Assembly: GCF_018130615.1 (NCBI RefSeq)
Contig: NZ_JAFCKB010000005.1
Coordinates: forward strand, 371,246-435,245
Reading direction: 5' to 3'
Origin: Bradyrhizobium manausense
GTDB lineage: Bacteria; Pseudomonadota; Alphaproteobacteria; Rhizobiales; Xanthobacteraceae
DNA length: 64,000 nucleotides
In this document: one piece after another, positions 18,890 to 27,244 of the stretch
How the letters are laid out: each line of letters opens with the position of its first letter
How positions within the stretch are numbered: the stretch's first letter is position 1
Program-made: the position numbers and the translations under genes
The notes under the pieces: model-generated
What the model was told of the DNA's origin: nothing
What the model saw: the letters and a program-made list of their open reading frames with translations, nothing else
Database searches by the model: none

Positions 18890-20455
18890 GTGGAAGCCAC
18901 AGGACGGTACGCCGCCAGCGCTGCTTCGATCGAGGCGGCGCGCCGTGCCTTTGCAAGCGGCGATCTGAGCTCCACCGAGACGATCTGCGCAAAGGTGCTC
19001 GCAGGCAATTCGACGGATTGGCGCGCCTGGGCACTTCTGACGGAGACCGCGCTGATGCGTGATCGCCTGGATGCGGCAGCGGTAAGCGCGGAACGCGCCG
19101 TCGCTTTCGCTCCGACCAACCCGATTGCGCTGGTGTTGCGTGCGAAATGCCTGTTCGTGACGGGGGAGGCGCGCCAGGCCAGTGCAGCGACGGAAGCGGC
19201 GGCCAGGCATGCCGGTGAGGAGCCGGACGCGCTCGACGCAGTTGGCGCCATGTTTGGCCTGCTCGGGCTGCAACAGCAGGCGAGGGAGCTTTTTCGCCGC
19301 GCTGTCGCCCTGAAGCCCGGCGTTCCGCAGTATCTGTTCAATCTGGCCGCCGCCGAGCGGATGATCGGCGCACTCGGCGACGCGGAAGTGCATTGCGATG
19401 CGGCGATTGCATGCGACCGTCGCTACGGATTGGCCCACTACCTGCGTTCGGACCTGCGAATCCAGAGCAGCGACCACAACCATCTCGACGAGATGGAGGC
19501 CGTGATCGCCGAAGGACGTTTGTCGGCGCCGAGCGAAATTATGCTGCGCTTTGCGCTCGCCAAGGAGTGCGAGGATCTGGAGCGTTGGGACCGCGCTTTC
19601 GCGCACGTCGAGGCCGGCTGTAACTTGCAACGTCGGTCGCTACCGCGCGATCCCGCCGCCGAGATCGGCGCCGTCGATGCGATCATCCAGGCGCACACGC
19701 GATGTTGGATCGAAGCTGCGCCGCGTGGCTACGTCAATGCCGCGCCAGTCTTCGTCACCGGCCTGCCACGCACCGGTACCACACTGGTGGAGCGGATTAT
19801 CGCGAGCCACTCGGCGATGCATTCGATAGGCGAGACCAGCGCGTTCGCTGCAGAGGTGCGCCGCAGCATGGCGGAACGTCCAAGGGGACGCGACCTCGAG
19901 GATATTGGCAGGCGCTACCTTGATCGGGCCACGGCGCTCCGCGTGCCGGACAATGTCCGCTTCGTCGACAAGACATTAGAAAATTACCTTTATTGCGGCC
20001 TCATCCACGCGGCGCTGCCTTCGGCGAAGGTAATCCTCGTTCAAAGGCATCCGATGGATGCGTGCTGGGCGATCTACAAGGCGCACTTCCGCAACAAGTT
20101 CACCTTCTCATATGATCAAACCCAGCTTGCGGATTACTATCTCGCTTATCGCCGCCTGACGCGGCACTGGCGCGCCGAGTTGCCGTCGGACGTTCTCATG
20201 GAGGTCAACTACGAGGACGTTGTTCGGGATCAGGCTGCGGTGAGCCGGGACATCATCCGGTTTCTGGGGCTTCCCTGGGAAGATGGTGTGATGCGTTTTC
20301 ACGAAAGCCCGGCACCATCGGCGACTGCCAGCGCCGTTCAAGTGCGCCGCCCGATCTACGCATCCTCGGTCGGGAAATGGCGCCACCATGCCGAGCGATT
20401 AGGGCCGCTCCGCGAACGCTTGGCGCGCGAAATTCCGGAGGCGGAACTGGTATGA
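18890..20455 (+). CDS. TPR-repeat sulfotransferase
   Basis: This 521-aa protein has an N-terminal region of tetratricopeptide-like helices (about residues 1-250; AASIEAARRAFASGDLSSTE is the first), then a sulfotransferase domain. VFVTGLPRTGTTLVERIIAS is the 5'-phosphosulfate loop that binds PAPS, and VILVQRHPMDACWAIYKAHF is the 3'-phosphate-binding segment. It presumably moves sulfate from PAPS to a protein or glycan partner held by the TPR part. I chose the GTG at 18890 with GGGA about nine bases upstream; a TTG at 18872 is also in frame. Its stop overlaps the next gene. Confidence 0.8.
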   Translation: MEATGRYAASAASIEAARRAFASGDLSSTETICAKVLAGNSTDWRAWALLTETALMRDRLDAAAVSAERAVAFAPTNPIALVLRAKCLFVTGEARQASAATEAAARHAGEEPDALDAVGAMFGLLGLQQQARELFRRAVALKPGVPQYLFNLAAAERMIGALGDAEVHCDAAIACDRRYGLAHYLRSDLRIQSSDHNHLDEMEAVIAEGRLSAPSEIMLRFALAKECEDLERWDRAFAHVEAGCNLQRRSLPRDPAAEIGAVDAIIQAHTRCWIEAAPRGYVNAAPVFVTGLPRTGTTLVERIIASHSAMHSIGETSAFAAEVRRSMAERPRGRDLEDIGRRYLDRATALRVPDNVRFVDKTLENYLYCGLIHAALPSAKVILVQRHPMDACWAIYKAHFRNKFTFSYDQTQLADYYLAYRRLTRHWRAELPSDVLMEVNYEDVVRDQAAVSRDIIRFLGLPWEDGVMRFHESPAPSATASAVQVRRPIYASSVGKWRHHAERLGPLRERLAREIPEAELV

Positions 20456-20883
20456 CAATGCGTCAGCTACTCTTGCTTCCCGTGATCGTGTCTGCCATCG
20501 TTCTGGCCTCTGGTCGAACTGCGTCGTCCGAGGTGAAGGTCGCAGGCCGGTCGGATGCGGTCCATCTCGAGGTGCACGAGGCCTCTCTCCATGACGTGTT
20601 GGCCGCGCTGCAAGAGCGGTTCAATCTGCGCTATCGCACGGTCGGCGCGCTCGAGGTGCAGATGACGGGCGTCTTCGATGGACCGCTGCGGCGCGTGGTC
20701 GCCCGACTCCTCAGCGGCCATGATTATGCGATGCAGGTCACCGCCGACGGCGTCGACGTCCTAGTGCTGGCATCGCAGGGCCCAAGCGCGACCGTTGTCG
20801 CTGCGGTAACGCCTGCAAGCGCTGCTCGGCCGCCGCTCACGGCGGCCGAGCTTAAGCACTACGAAAGCGGACACCTGCGCTAG
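20452..20883 (+). CDS. Small periplasmic protein with an STN-like domain
   Basis: This 143-aa protein has a signal peptide (MTMRQLLLLPVIVSAIVLA). The following stretch VHLEVHEASLHDVLAALQER and the later MTGVFDGPLRRVVARLLSG resemble the STN (secretin and TonB N-terminal) domain, a short fold that contacts partners at the outer membrane. The remainder is Ala/Pro-rich. Its ATG overlaps the sulfotransferase stop (ATGA), so the two are translationally coupled and may act together. I know of no defined function for a free-standing protein like this. Confidence 0.65.
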   Translation: MTMRQLLLLPVIVSAIVLASGRTASSEVKVAGRSDAVHLEVHEASLHDVLAALQERFNLRYRTVGALEVQMTGVFDGPLRRVVARLLSGHDYAMQVTADGVDVLVLASQGPSATVVAAVTPASAARPPLTAAELKHYESGHLR

Positions 20884-20901
20884 CGGCGGGACGAGCCCGC
20901 C

Positions 20902-22221
20902 TCAGCCCGCGGTCACATCCACCAACTCGCCACCTTCGAGAATCTTGGCCGCCTTGGCGCGGTCAAGATCGCCTTCCCAGGCGGCGACCACCACGGTCGC
21001 CACGCAATTGCCGATGAGATTGCCGACGGCACGGGCCATGCCGATGAACCAGTCGACCGACAGCACGAGCACGAGGCCGATCGCCGGAATGCTCGGCACC
21101 GCGTTCAGCGTCGCGGCCAGGATCACGATCGCCGAGCCCGGCACGCCGTGCGCGCCCTTCGAGGTGATCAGCGAGACTCCCAGCACCAGCAGCAGATCAC
21201 CGAGGGACAGCGGCGTATTGGTGGCCTGCGCGATGAACACGACGGCGAGCGTGAGGTAGATCGAGAAGGCGTCGAGGTTGAAGGAATAGCCGGTCGGAAT
21301 GACGAGGCCGACGACGGAGTCCTTCACGCCCATGCGCTCGAGCTTCTTCATGATCTGCGGCAGCACGGCGTCGGACGAAGCGGTCGCGAGCACGATGGTC
21401 AATTCCTCACGTAGGTAGGCGAGGAATTTCAGGATGTTGATTCCGGCGAGCGCCATCACGCCGCCGAGCACGCCCAGCACGAAGATGCCGACCGAGGCAT
21501 AGAACAGCATGACCAGAGAGACGAGCTGCTTCAGTGAGCCGACGCCATATTTGCCGACGGTATAGGCGACCGCGCCCAGCACGCCGAGCGGGGCGACCCG
21601 CACCACCAGGCCCATGACGCGGAACAGCACCATGGAGGCCGCATCGATCATCGACGTGACAAGCGCGCCTTTTTCGCCGCCGACCAGCGCCAGGCCGACA
21701 CCGAACAGGACCGCGAAGAACAACACCTGGAGCACGTCGTTCCGCGACAGAGCGTCGAACGAAGTGGTCGGGATCACGTTCATCAGGAAGGCGCCGATGC
21801 CACCACCTGACAGCTTGTGGGCATTGTCAGCGTAGCTGCTGAGCGCCTTGGCATCGAGCGTCGAGGGATCGATGTTCATGCCGTGGCCGGGGCCGAAGAG
21901 GTAGGCGAGCAGCAGGCCCACCACGAGCGCGACCGTCGTCATGACTTCGAAATACAGCAATGCCTTGACGCCGACCCGGCCGACCTTCTTGAGATCGCCG
22001 GCACCGGCAATGCCGTGGACGACAACGCAGAACACGATCGGTGCCACGATCATCGAGATCAGCTTGAGGAAGGCGTCGCTGAGGATCTTGAGGCTGATGG
22101 CAAAGTCCGGAGCGGCTACGCCGAGGACGATGCCAAGCATCAGCGCGGCCAGGACCTGGACGAACAGCGAGGCGTAAAGCGGTTTTGGCTCGGCGGCGGG
22201 TGCCGCGGCGATGGTCGACAT
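20902..22221 (-). CDS. dctA: C4-dicarboxylate transporter DctA
   Basis: This 439-aa inner-membrane symporter belongs to the DAACS/SDF family that imports succinate, malate and fumarate with protons or sodium. SKGAHGVPGSAIVILAATL near the C-terminal third is the family's hairpin signature, and VIPTGYSFNLDAFSIYLTL is the unwound TM7 motif region. The start at 22221 gives the usual length; a longer reading from 22269 adds an atypical leader. GGGGA lies upstream. No DctB/DctD pair is adjacent, so regulation must be from elsewhere. Confidence 0.9.
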   Translation of the reverse strand: MSTIAAAPAAEPKPLYASLFVQVLAALMLGIVLGVAAPDFAISLKILSDAFLKLISMIVAPIVFCVVVHGIAGAGDLKKVGRVGVKALLYFEVMTTVALVVGLLLAYLFGPGHGMNIDPSTLDAKALSSYADNAHKLSGGGIGAFLMNVIPTTSFDALSRNDVLQVLFFAVLFGVGLALVGGEKGALVTSMIDAASMVLFRVMGLVVRVAPLGVLGAVAYTVGKYGVGSLKQLVSLVMLFYASVGIFVLGVLGGVMALAGINILKFLAYLREELTIVLATASSDAVLPQIMKKLERMGVKDSVVGLVIPTGYSFNLDAFSIYLTLAVVFIAQATNTPLSLGDLLLVLGVSLITSKGAHGVPGSAIVILAATLNAVPSIPAIGLVLVLSVDWFIGMARAVGNLIGNCVATVVVAAWEGDLDRAKAAKILEGGELVDVTAG

Positions 22222-22466
22222 GGTGGATTCCCCGGTTTGACGCGATTTGGACGTCAAAAGGAGCAACAACCGTGCCAGATTGTCGCGATGTCCGCAGCGG
22301 ATGGTCCATTCCGCCGCTTTCGCCGTGCTGTCGAACCTGCGCGTCGGCGTCAGGAAACCGCGAGGGCGCGATCGGTCGTTCAGGACCGCCAGCCCCTGAA
22401 GCGCCCCCGACGCCCATTGTGGCGGCGCGCTGCCTCAAGTCTCGGCTTGACCCTCCAATCCGCCCG

Positions 22467-22484
22467 ATGTCAGACTTATGACAT
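22467..22484. promoter_or_regulatory. Inverted repeat overlapping the TetR start codon, probable autoregulatory operator
   Basis: ATGTCA (22467-22472) and TGACAT (22479-22484) are exact complements with a 6-base centre. The right arm runs into the ATG at 22483, so a bound repressor would block initiation of its own gene and of the downstream purine genes. Size and symmetry suit a TetR dimer. Confidence 0.55.
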
Positions 22485-23157
22485 GAGTACAGCAAAACGA
22501 CAGATCGCCAGCCTTCGTGACGAGTATGCCGAGATGACGCGGCAGCGCATCGTTGCGGCGTTTGTCGAGGCTCTGGAGGATGAAGCTGTCGACGACATTT
22601 CCATGGCGGCGGTGGCCAAGCGCGCGAAGGTGGCTGAGCGGACCATCTACCGGCACTTCAAGACCCGCGCGGAGCTGTTCGCGGCGGCCGGCGAATGGAT
22701 CGAGGACAACGTCTTCAGCTATATTCCCTTCACTTCGCCCGACGAACTGCCCGAGATTTTCCGTAAGCTGTGCAAGCGGTTCGACCGTCATCCGCATCTG
22801 GCGCGCGCCATTGCGATGACGCGGGCAGGGCGCCGGGTGCGCGCCGGCTTCCGGCGGCACCTGATCGACCAGCATCGCAAGGCGATGGCACCGCTGGTGC
22901 GACATCTCCCCGCCAAGGACGTCCGCCAGGCGGAGGCACTCGCGTCCTATCTCAACAACGTGCTGGCCTGGAATGCGATGCGCGAGGATTTTGGCATGAC
23001 CAGCAGCGAGATCGCCGATGCCATCGAGTGGGCGCTCACGACCCTTCTGAAAGACGTTCGGCAGCGCGATGCCGCCGCCGCGCGCAGCGGCAGGGCCGGT
23101 CAAAAGGCCGGCAAGACGCCGCGGAAGCGGACCGCGGCTGCGAAAGCACCAGCATAG
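22483..23157 (+). CDS. TetR/AcrR-family transcriptional regulator
   Basis: This 224-aa protein has an N-terminal TetR helix-turn-helix at about residues 36-62 (ISMAAVAKRAKVAERTIYRH, the family pattern), an alpha-helical ligand domain, and a Lys/Arg/Ala-rich tail. It is 13 bases before an adenine-deaminase-family gene and leads the TetR-deaminase-permease unit, so it probably represses purine catabolism until a purine binds. A symmetric site lies directly on its start codon. Confidence 0.85.
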   Translation: MSTAKRQIASLRDEYAEMTRQRIVAAFVEALEDEAVDDISMAAVAKRAKVAERTIYRHFKTRAELFAAAGEWIEDNVFSYIPFTSPDELPEIFRKLCKRFDRHPHLARAIAMTRAGRRVRAGFRRHLIDQHRKAMAPLVRHLPAKDVRQAEALASYLNNVLAWNAMREDFGMTSSEIADAIEWALTTLLKDVRQRDAAAARSGRAGQKAGKTPRKRTAAAKAPA

Positions 23158-23170
23158 AGTGAGGCAGACC

Positions 23171-25036
23171 ATGAATGCGAGACCCGACGATCTCTTGATC
23201 AACGCGCCCGACGAGGTTCGCATTCGCCAGGACCTGGTGCTGACGGCGCTCGGTCGCCGCCCGGCAGATCGCGCCTTGCGGGTCGGCAGGTTGCTCGACG
23301 TGCACAGCCGCACCTGGAGCGGGGATCAGGAGATCGTTTTCAAGGGCCGGCGTATTGCGTGGGTGGGGCCAGCCGGAAGCTATCCCGGCGAGATCCGCGA
23401 GCGCGTGCACCGGCCGGATCTCGCGGCCGTCCCCGGCTTTGGCGAGGTGCACAAGCATATCGAAAGCTCGCACCTGACGCCGGAATGGGAGGCGGCGCTG
23501 GTGCTGCCGCATGGCAATACCTGGACCTGCGAGGCAAGCCACGAGTTCTCCAATGTCGATGGTGCACGCAATCTCGAATTCTGGTTCGAGGCACGCAAAC
23601 GCGGCTCGCCGCTCAAGATCTTTCCGCAGCCCGGCTCGGCGGTGCCGCCGACCGCGTATGAATGGGGCGGCGGCTGGTATGGCCGCGACGAGCAGGCGCG
23701 CTTCATGAGCGAAAGCCTGATGGTCACCGGCCTCGACGAGGTCATGGACTGGCCGGCGGTGTGGAATCCCGACAACCCGTCCTATAAGCGGCTCTGGGGA
23801 ATGATCGAGGCCACGTTCGCGGCGCGCGGCGTCGTCGAGGGGCATGCCTCGGGCTTGCGGGATCTGCCTTCCATCAACGCCTTTGCCGCAGCCGGGCTTG
23901 CATCCGACCATGAAGTGCAGACCCCGGAGGAGACCTGGGACAAGCTCACGCGCGGCCTGTTCGTCGAGCTGCGCGTCTATGCCATGGACGAGATCGTCAA
24001 ATGGTTGCTTGCGAAGGGTTTGCAGGACTGGTCGCAGATCGCGTTCACCACGGATGACCGAAGTGCCAGTCATACGCTGGAGCTCGGCGCCAGCGATCAC
24101 AATGCGCGGGTCGCGATCGCGGCCGGCTTAACGCCTGAAATCGCCATCCAGTGTCTCACCATCAATCCGGCGCGGCACATGCGGCTCACGCCGTTCGTGG
24201 GCAGCCTGTCTCCCGGGCGCTTCGGCGATGTCGTGCTGCTGTCGGATGTTGCCAAGCTCGAGATCGCGGAGGTGTGGGCCGACGGCGCGCAGGTCTCCGA
24301 TGGCAAGCGTTATCTCGGCGAGGTGCCGGCGATCGCATGGCCGGAGTGGGCGACCAGGACGGTCAACATCAAGCGCACGATCAAGCCTGAGGATTTCGAG
24401 CTGCGGGCCGAGCCTGGCCGGGCCACGATGAAAGCGGCGGTGATCCGCCCTTTCCATTGGCATCCCGAGTTCTACACGCTCGAATTGCCGGTGCGCGACG
24501 GTGCCGTGCAGCGTGACGAGAGCGAGGCCATCACCAAATTTGCCATCGTCGACCGCTTTTCCGGCGATGGGCATGTTGCAAAGATGTTCTGGCGCGGTTG
24601 CGGACCGCGCACGCCGGAGACGGCGGTCGCCTGCTCGGTGGCGCACGACAAGCACAATATCTGGGTGGTCGGCTCGTCCGACGCGGCGATGGCAAAGGCG
24701 GTGAACGCGCTGATCGAACTTCAGGGCGGATGGGCGCTGGTGCGCGAGGGCGAGCTCGTCGCCACCGTGCGCTTCGAGATCGGCGGGCTGATGAGCTGTC
24801 GCTCGGCGCAAGCGCTCGATGCCGACATGCAGGCGCTCTACGCGGAGGGACGCAAGGTCGACTGGATGTATGAGCCGACGTTCCGGCCGCGCTGGTATCC
24901 GGGATTTCCGGAGCGGCTGATGTTTGCGACGCTGACTTGCGCGCCGTGGAGCTGGGTGCTGGTAGCGCCGTGCGAGCAGGCACCGCTCGGTTTCATCAAT
25001 GTGCAGACCGGCGAAGCGCACCCGGTGGTCTGGTAG
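23171..25036 (+). CDS. Adenine deaminase family protein
   Basis: This 621-aa protein follows the Ade-type amidohydrolase layout: a small beta domain, a TIM barrel and a C-terminal domain typical of adenine deaminases. The first metal motif reads PGFGEVHKHIESSHLTP, where the usual family form is PGFIDxHVHIESS. The HxH pair and the HIESS segment are kept, but the Asp before them is Glu. TTDDRSASH supplies the later Asp. The usual reaction is adenine to hypoxanthine plus ammonia. It is cotranscribed with a TetR gene and a purine permease. The altered motif leaves room for a different aminopurine substrate. Confidence 0.75.
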   Translation: MNARPDDLLINAPDEVRIRQDLVLTALGRRPADRALRVGRLLDVHSRTWSGDQEIVFKGRRIAWVGPAGSYPGEIRERVHRPDLAAVPGFGEVHKHIESSHLTPEWEAALVLPHGNTWTCEASHEFSNVDGARNLEFWFEARKRGSPLKIFPQPGSAVPPTAYEWGGGWYGRDEQARFMSESLMVTGLDEVMDWPAVWNPDNPSYKRLWGMIEATFAARGVVEGHASGLRDLPSINAFAAAGLASDHEVQTPEETWDKLTRGLFVELRVYAMDEIVKWLLAKGLQDWSQIAFTTDDRSASHTLELGASDHNARVAIAAGLTPEIAIQCLTINPARHMRLTPFVGSLSPGRFGDVVLLSDVAKLEIAEVWADGAQVSDGKRYLGEVPAIAWPEWATRTVNIKRTIKPEDFELRAEPGRATMKAAVIRPFHWHPEFYTLELPVRDGAVQRDESEAITKFAIVDRFSGDGHVAKMFWRGCGPRTPETAVACSVAHDKHNIWVVGSSDAAMAKAVNALIELQGGWALVREGELVATVRFEIGGLMSCRSAQALDADMQALYAEGRKVDWMYEPTFRPRWYPGFPERLMFATLTCAPWSWVLVAPCEQAPLGFINVQTGEAHPVVW

Positions 25037-25048
25037 GGGAGAACTGGG

Positions 25049-26440
25049 ATGGACGAGATGACGAAGCCGCAGGCCGCTTCCGCAGAGCCGGCGCCGCGCG
25101 CTGTGGCCGGACCGCTCGATCGCTTCTTTGGCCTCACCGAGCGGGGCACGAGCGTCGGCCGCGAGGTGATGGCCGGAGCGACCACGTTCGCAGCGATGGC
25201 CTATATCATCGCCGTGAACCCGGCCATCATGTCCAATGCCGGAATGGATCGCGCCGATCTCGTCAGCGCCACGGCGCTCGCCGCGATCTTCGGCTCGGTG
25301 ATGATGGGGCTTTGGGCCAATCTCCCGCTCGCGGTTGCGCCCGCGATGGGGTCGAATGTCATCTTCACCTATGTCATCGTCAAGCAGATGGGCATGCCTT
25401 GGCAGGGTGCGCTTGCCATGGTTGCTTTGACGGGCGTGCTGTTCCTGATCCTCAGCCTGTCGAAGCTGCGCGAGAAAGTTGCGAAGGACGTACCGGAAGC
25501 GCTGAAGATCGGCATTCAAGCGGCAGTCGGAACCCTCATCGTCTTCATCGCGCTGCGCGGCGCCGGATTCGTCATCCAGAATCCGTCGACCTACATCGCC
25601 ATGGGATCCCTGCGAAGCCCGGCGGTGCTGTTGACGCTGTTCGGCCTCCTGCTCACGCCGGTGCTGGTGGCGCGCCGGGTGCCGGCGGCGCTGATCCTGT
25701 CGATCGCGTTGTTGACCCTGATCGGCTTTTTCGTTCCCGGCGCCAATGGTAAGATGGTGACATCGATGCCATCGGCCATCCTGTCGTGGCCGCGCTGGCC
25801 GACCAGCACCTTCATGGCGCTCGACGTCGGCTATCTCTTCAGCCATTTCGTCGTGGCGTTGCCGCTGCTGTTCTATTTCCTCTGCGCCGAATTCTTTTCG
25901 ACCCTGGGCACGCTGATTGGCGTCACGGGTGCGGCCAATCTGCGCAAACCCGACGGCTCGATCCCGAACGCCACCGCCGCATTTGCGACCGATGCGACGG
26001 CGTCCATCGTCGGTCCGCTGCTCGGCACGTCGGTCGTGACGGCCTATATCGAATCCATCACCGGCGTACAGGCCGGAGGGCGCACCGGCCTGACCTCGGT
26101 GACGGTGGCGGCGTTCTTCTGCCTCGCTCTGTTCTTCTGGCCGATCTTCGTCATCATCCCGCCGCAAGCCACCGCCCCCGCGCTGGTGCTCGTCGGCGTG
26201 CTGATGATGCAGGGTCTCGCTCGCATCGACATGACCGATCTCGTCAATGCGGTTCCGATCGTGCTGACGCTGCTGGTCACCGTGCTGACCAACAACCTTA
26301 TCAACGGGATGGCCCTGGGCACGCTGAGCTACGTCGCTCTGGAAGTGGCGGTCGGCCGGCGGTCGCAGATTCCGGCGATGGTGTGGGGGCTTGGCGTCGT
26401 GTTCATCGCCTACGCGATCGTGATCGCGCAGATATTTTGA
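25049..26440 (+). CDS. NCS2-family adenine/guanine/hypoxanthine permease (AzgA-like)
   Basis: This 463-aa inner-membrane protein has about 13 hydrophobic segments. EVMAGATTFAAMAYIIAVNP near residue 37, APAMGSNVIFTYVIV and FATDATASIVGPLLGTS match the AzgA/PbuG branch of the NCS2 nucleobase-cation symporters, which take up adenine, guanine and hypoxanthine. It starts 12 bases after the deaminase gene, so imported base and deaminase are made together. Confidence 0.88.
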   Translation: MDEMTKPQAASAEPAPRAVAGPLDRFFGLTERGTSVGREVMAGATTFAAMAYIIAVNPAIMSNAGMDRADLVSATALAAIFGSVMMGLWANLPLAVAPAMGSNVIFTYVIVKQMGMPWQGALAMVALTGVLFLILSLSKLREKVAKDVPEALKIGIQAAVGTLIVFIALRGAGFVIQNPSTYIAMGSLRSPAVLLTLFGLLLTPVLVARRVPAALILSIALLTLIGFFVPGANGKMVTSMPSAILSWPRWPTSTFMALDVGYLFSHFVVALPLLFYFLCAEFFSTLGTLIGVTGAANLRKPDGSIPNATAAFATDATASIVGPLLGTSVVTAYIESITGVQAGGRTGLTSVTVAAFFCLALFFWPIFVIIPPQATAPALVLVGVLMMQGLARIDMTDLVNAVPIVLTLLVTVLTNNLINGMALGTLSYVALEVAVGRRSQIPAMVWGLGVVFIAYAIVIAQIF

Positions 26441-26448
26441 CGCAAGTG

Positions 26449-26670
26449 TTACGCCGCGAGATCCAGTAGCCGACACGATCCGCGCACCAGCGCCTTGCGT
26501 CCCATCGGCGTCATCGCTGGCACGCCGTCAGCGATGACGACGAGACCAAGCTTGACGAGGCTGTCGACCAGATAGGCCTTCGAAAGACGACTGTTCGTGA
26601 GAGGGTTACGAAGCGTACGCAAAGCAGCCCATTGATCCGGCGAAAGATCGAAGTCGAAATCGTCGTTCAT
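26449..26670 (-). CDS. Small conserved-looking protein of unknown function
   Basis: This 73-aa protein starts MNDDFDFDLSPDQWAALR. The pattern of a helical segment followed by LVKLGLVVIADGVPAMTPMGR reads like a compact winged-helix fold (helix, then a two-strand wing), but I cannot assign a family. It converges with the purine permease gene, 8 bases apart. Confidence 0.6.
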   Translation of the reverse strand: MNDDFDFDLSPDQWAALRTLRNPLTNSRLSKAYLVDSLVKLGLVVIADGVPAMTPMGRKALVRGSCRLLDLAA

Positions 26671-26930
26671 GTTGCCTCGAGCGATAGTCACGTTCGCGCG
26701 CCCCTGTTAGCGGCGCTGCATGAAGACCATGCGACGACAATGAGTCGGGAATTCGGTGAGTTGTCGAGAACGTCTCTTCACGAATTACCGCAGTCTGTTG
26801 CGCCACAATAGTTAAGATCGCATGGAGGGGATTATCGTCCGGATCGCTGATCACTAATTGATGATGTTCATTTGATGTTGCGCTGCGACAGCCGCAGTGC
26901 ATGGAAAGCGCTGCTGTCTCATTCTGCGTC

Positions 26931-26958
26931 GCGATATGCACAGAACGCGATATGCACA
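26931..26958. repeat. Direct repeat of a 12-base motif, period 16
   Basis: GCGATATGCACA occurs at 26931-26942 and again at 26947-26958, in the otherwise empty 370-bp gap between two small genes. A 16-base period is not a helical turn multiple. It may be a regulator half-site pair or simple duplication. Confidence 0.4.
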
Positions 26959-27040
26959 CAGAATTGGTGAGACGCTGGGTTCGTGACTCTGCTAGGCTGA
27001 TTCTTGAGGAATGGCTTCACACGACAAGGAGTGTGAGTGC

Positions 27041-27223
27041 ATGAACAGGCTGGTGGAAATTCGCTGTCAGGAATCCCTGTGCCGGGAGCGGGCCGCGCGC
27101 GATTTTGAGCGTCGGGTGTTCTGGCTCGCGCAGGCCCAGGAATGGGAACAGCGTGCGCTCGACGAAATTGCCTATCACTTTCGCGAGTGCAACGTCGCTC
27201 ACGCGGAGCTTGCGCGAAACTGA
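27041..27223 (+). CDS. Small hypothetical protein
   Basis: This 60-aa, highly charged, probably helical protein (MNRLVEIRCQESLCRERAAR) has no recognised domain. AAGGAG lies nine bases before the ATG; an earlier ATG at 27011 has no such site. Two closely spaced Cys and an EWEQRALDE stretch are the only features. Confidence 0.5.
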   Translation: MNRLVEIRCQESLCRERAARDFERRVFWLAQAQEWEQRALDEIAYHFRECNVAHAELARN

Positions 27224-27244
27224 CGTTCGCTGCCAGTCCGAGAC

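Noticed and set aside
24128-26476. A very long open frame (782 codons) on the minus strand
   Set aside because: It is opposite the adenine deaminase and purine permease genes, is His/Arg/Asp-rich like antisense of GC-rich genes, and shows no domain.
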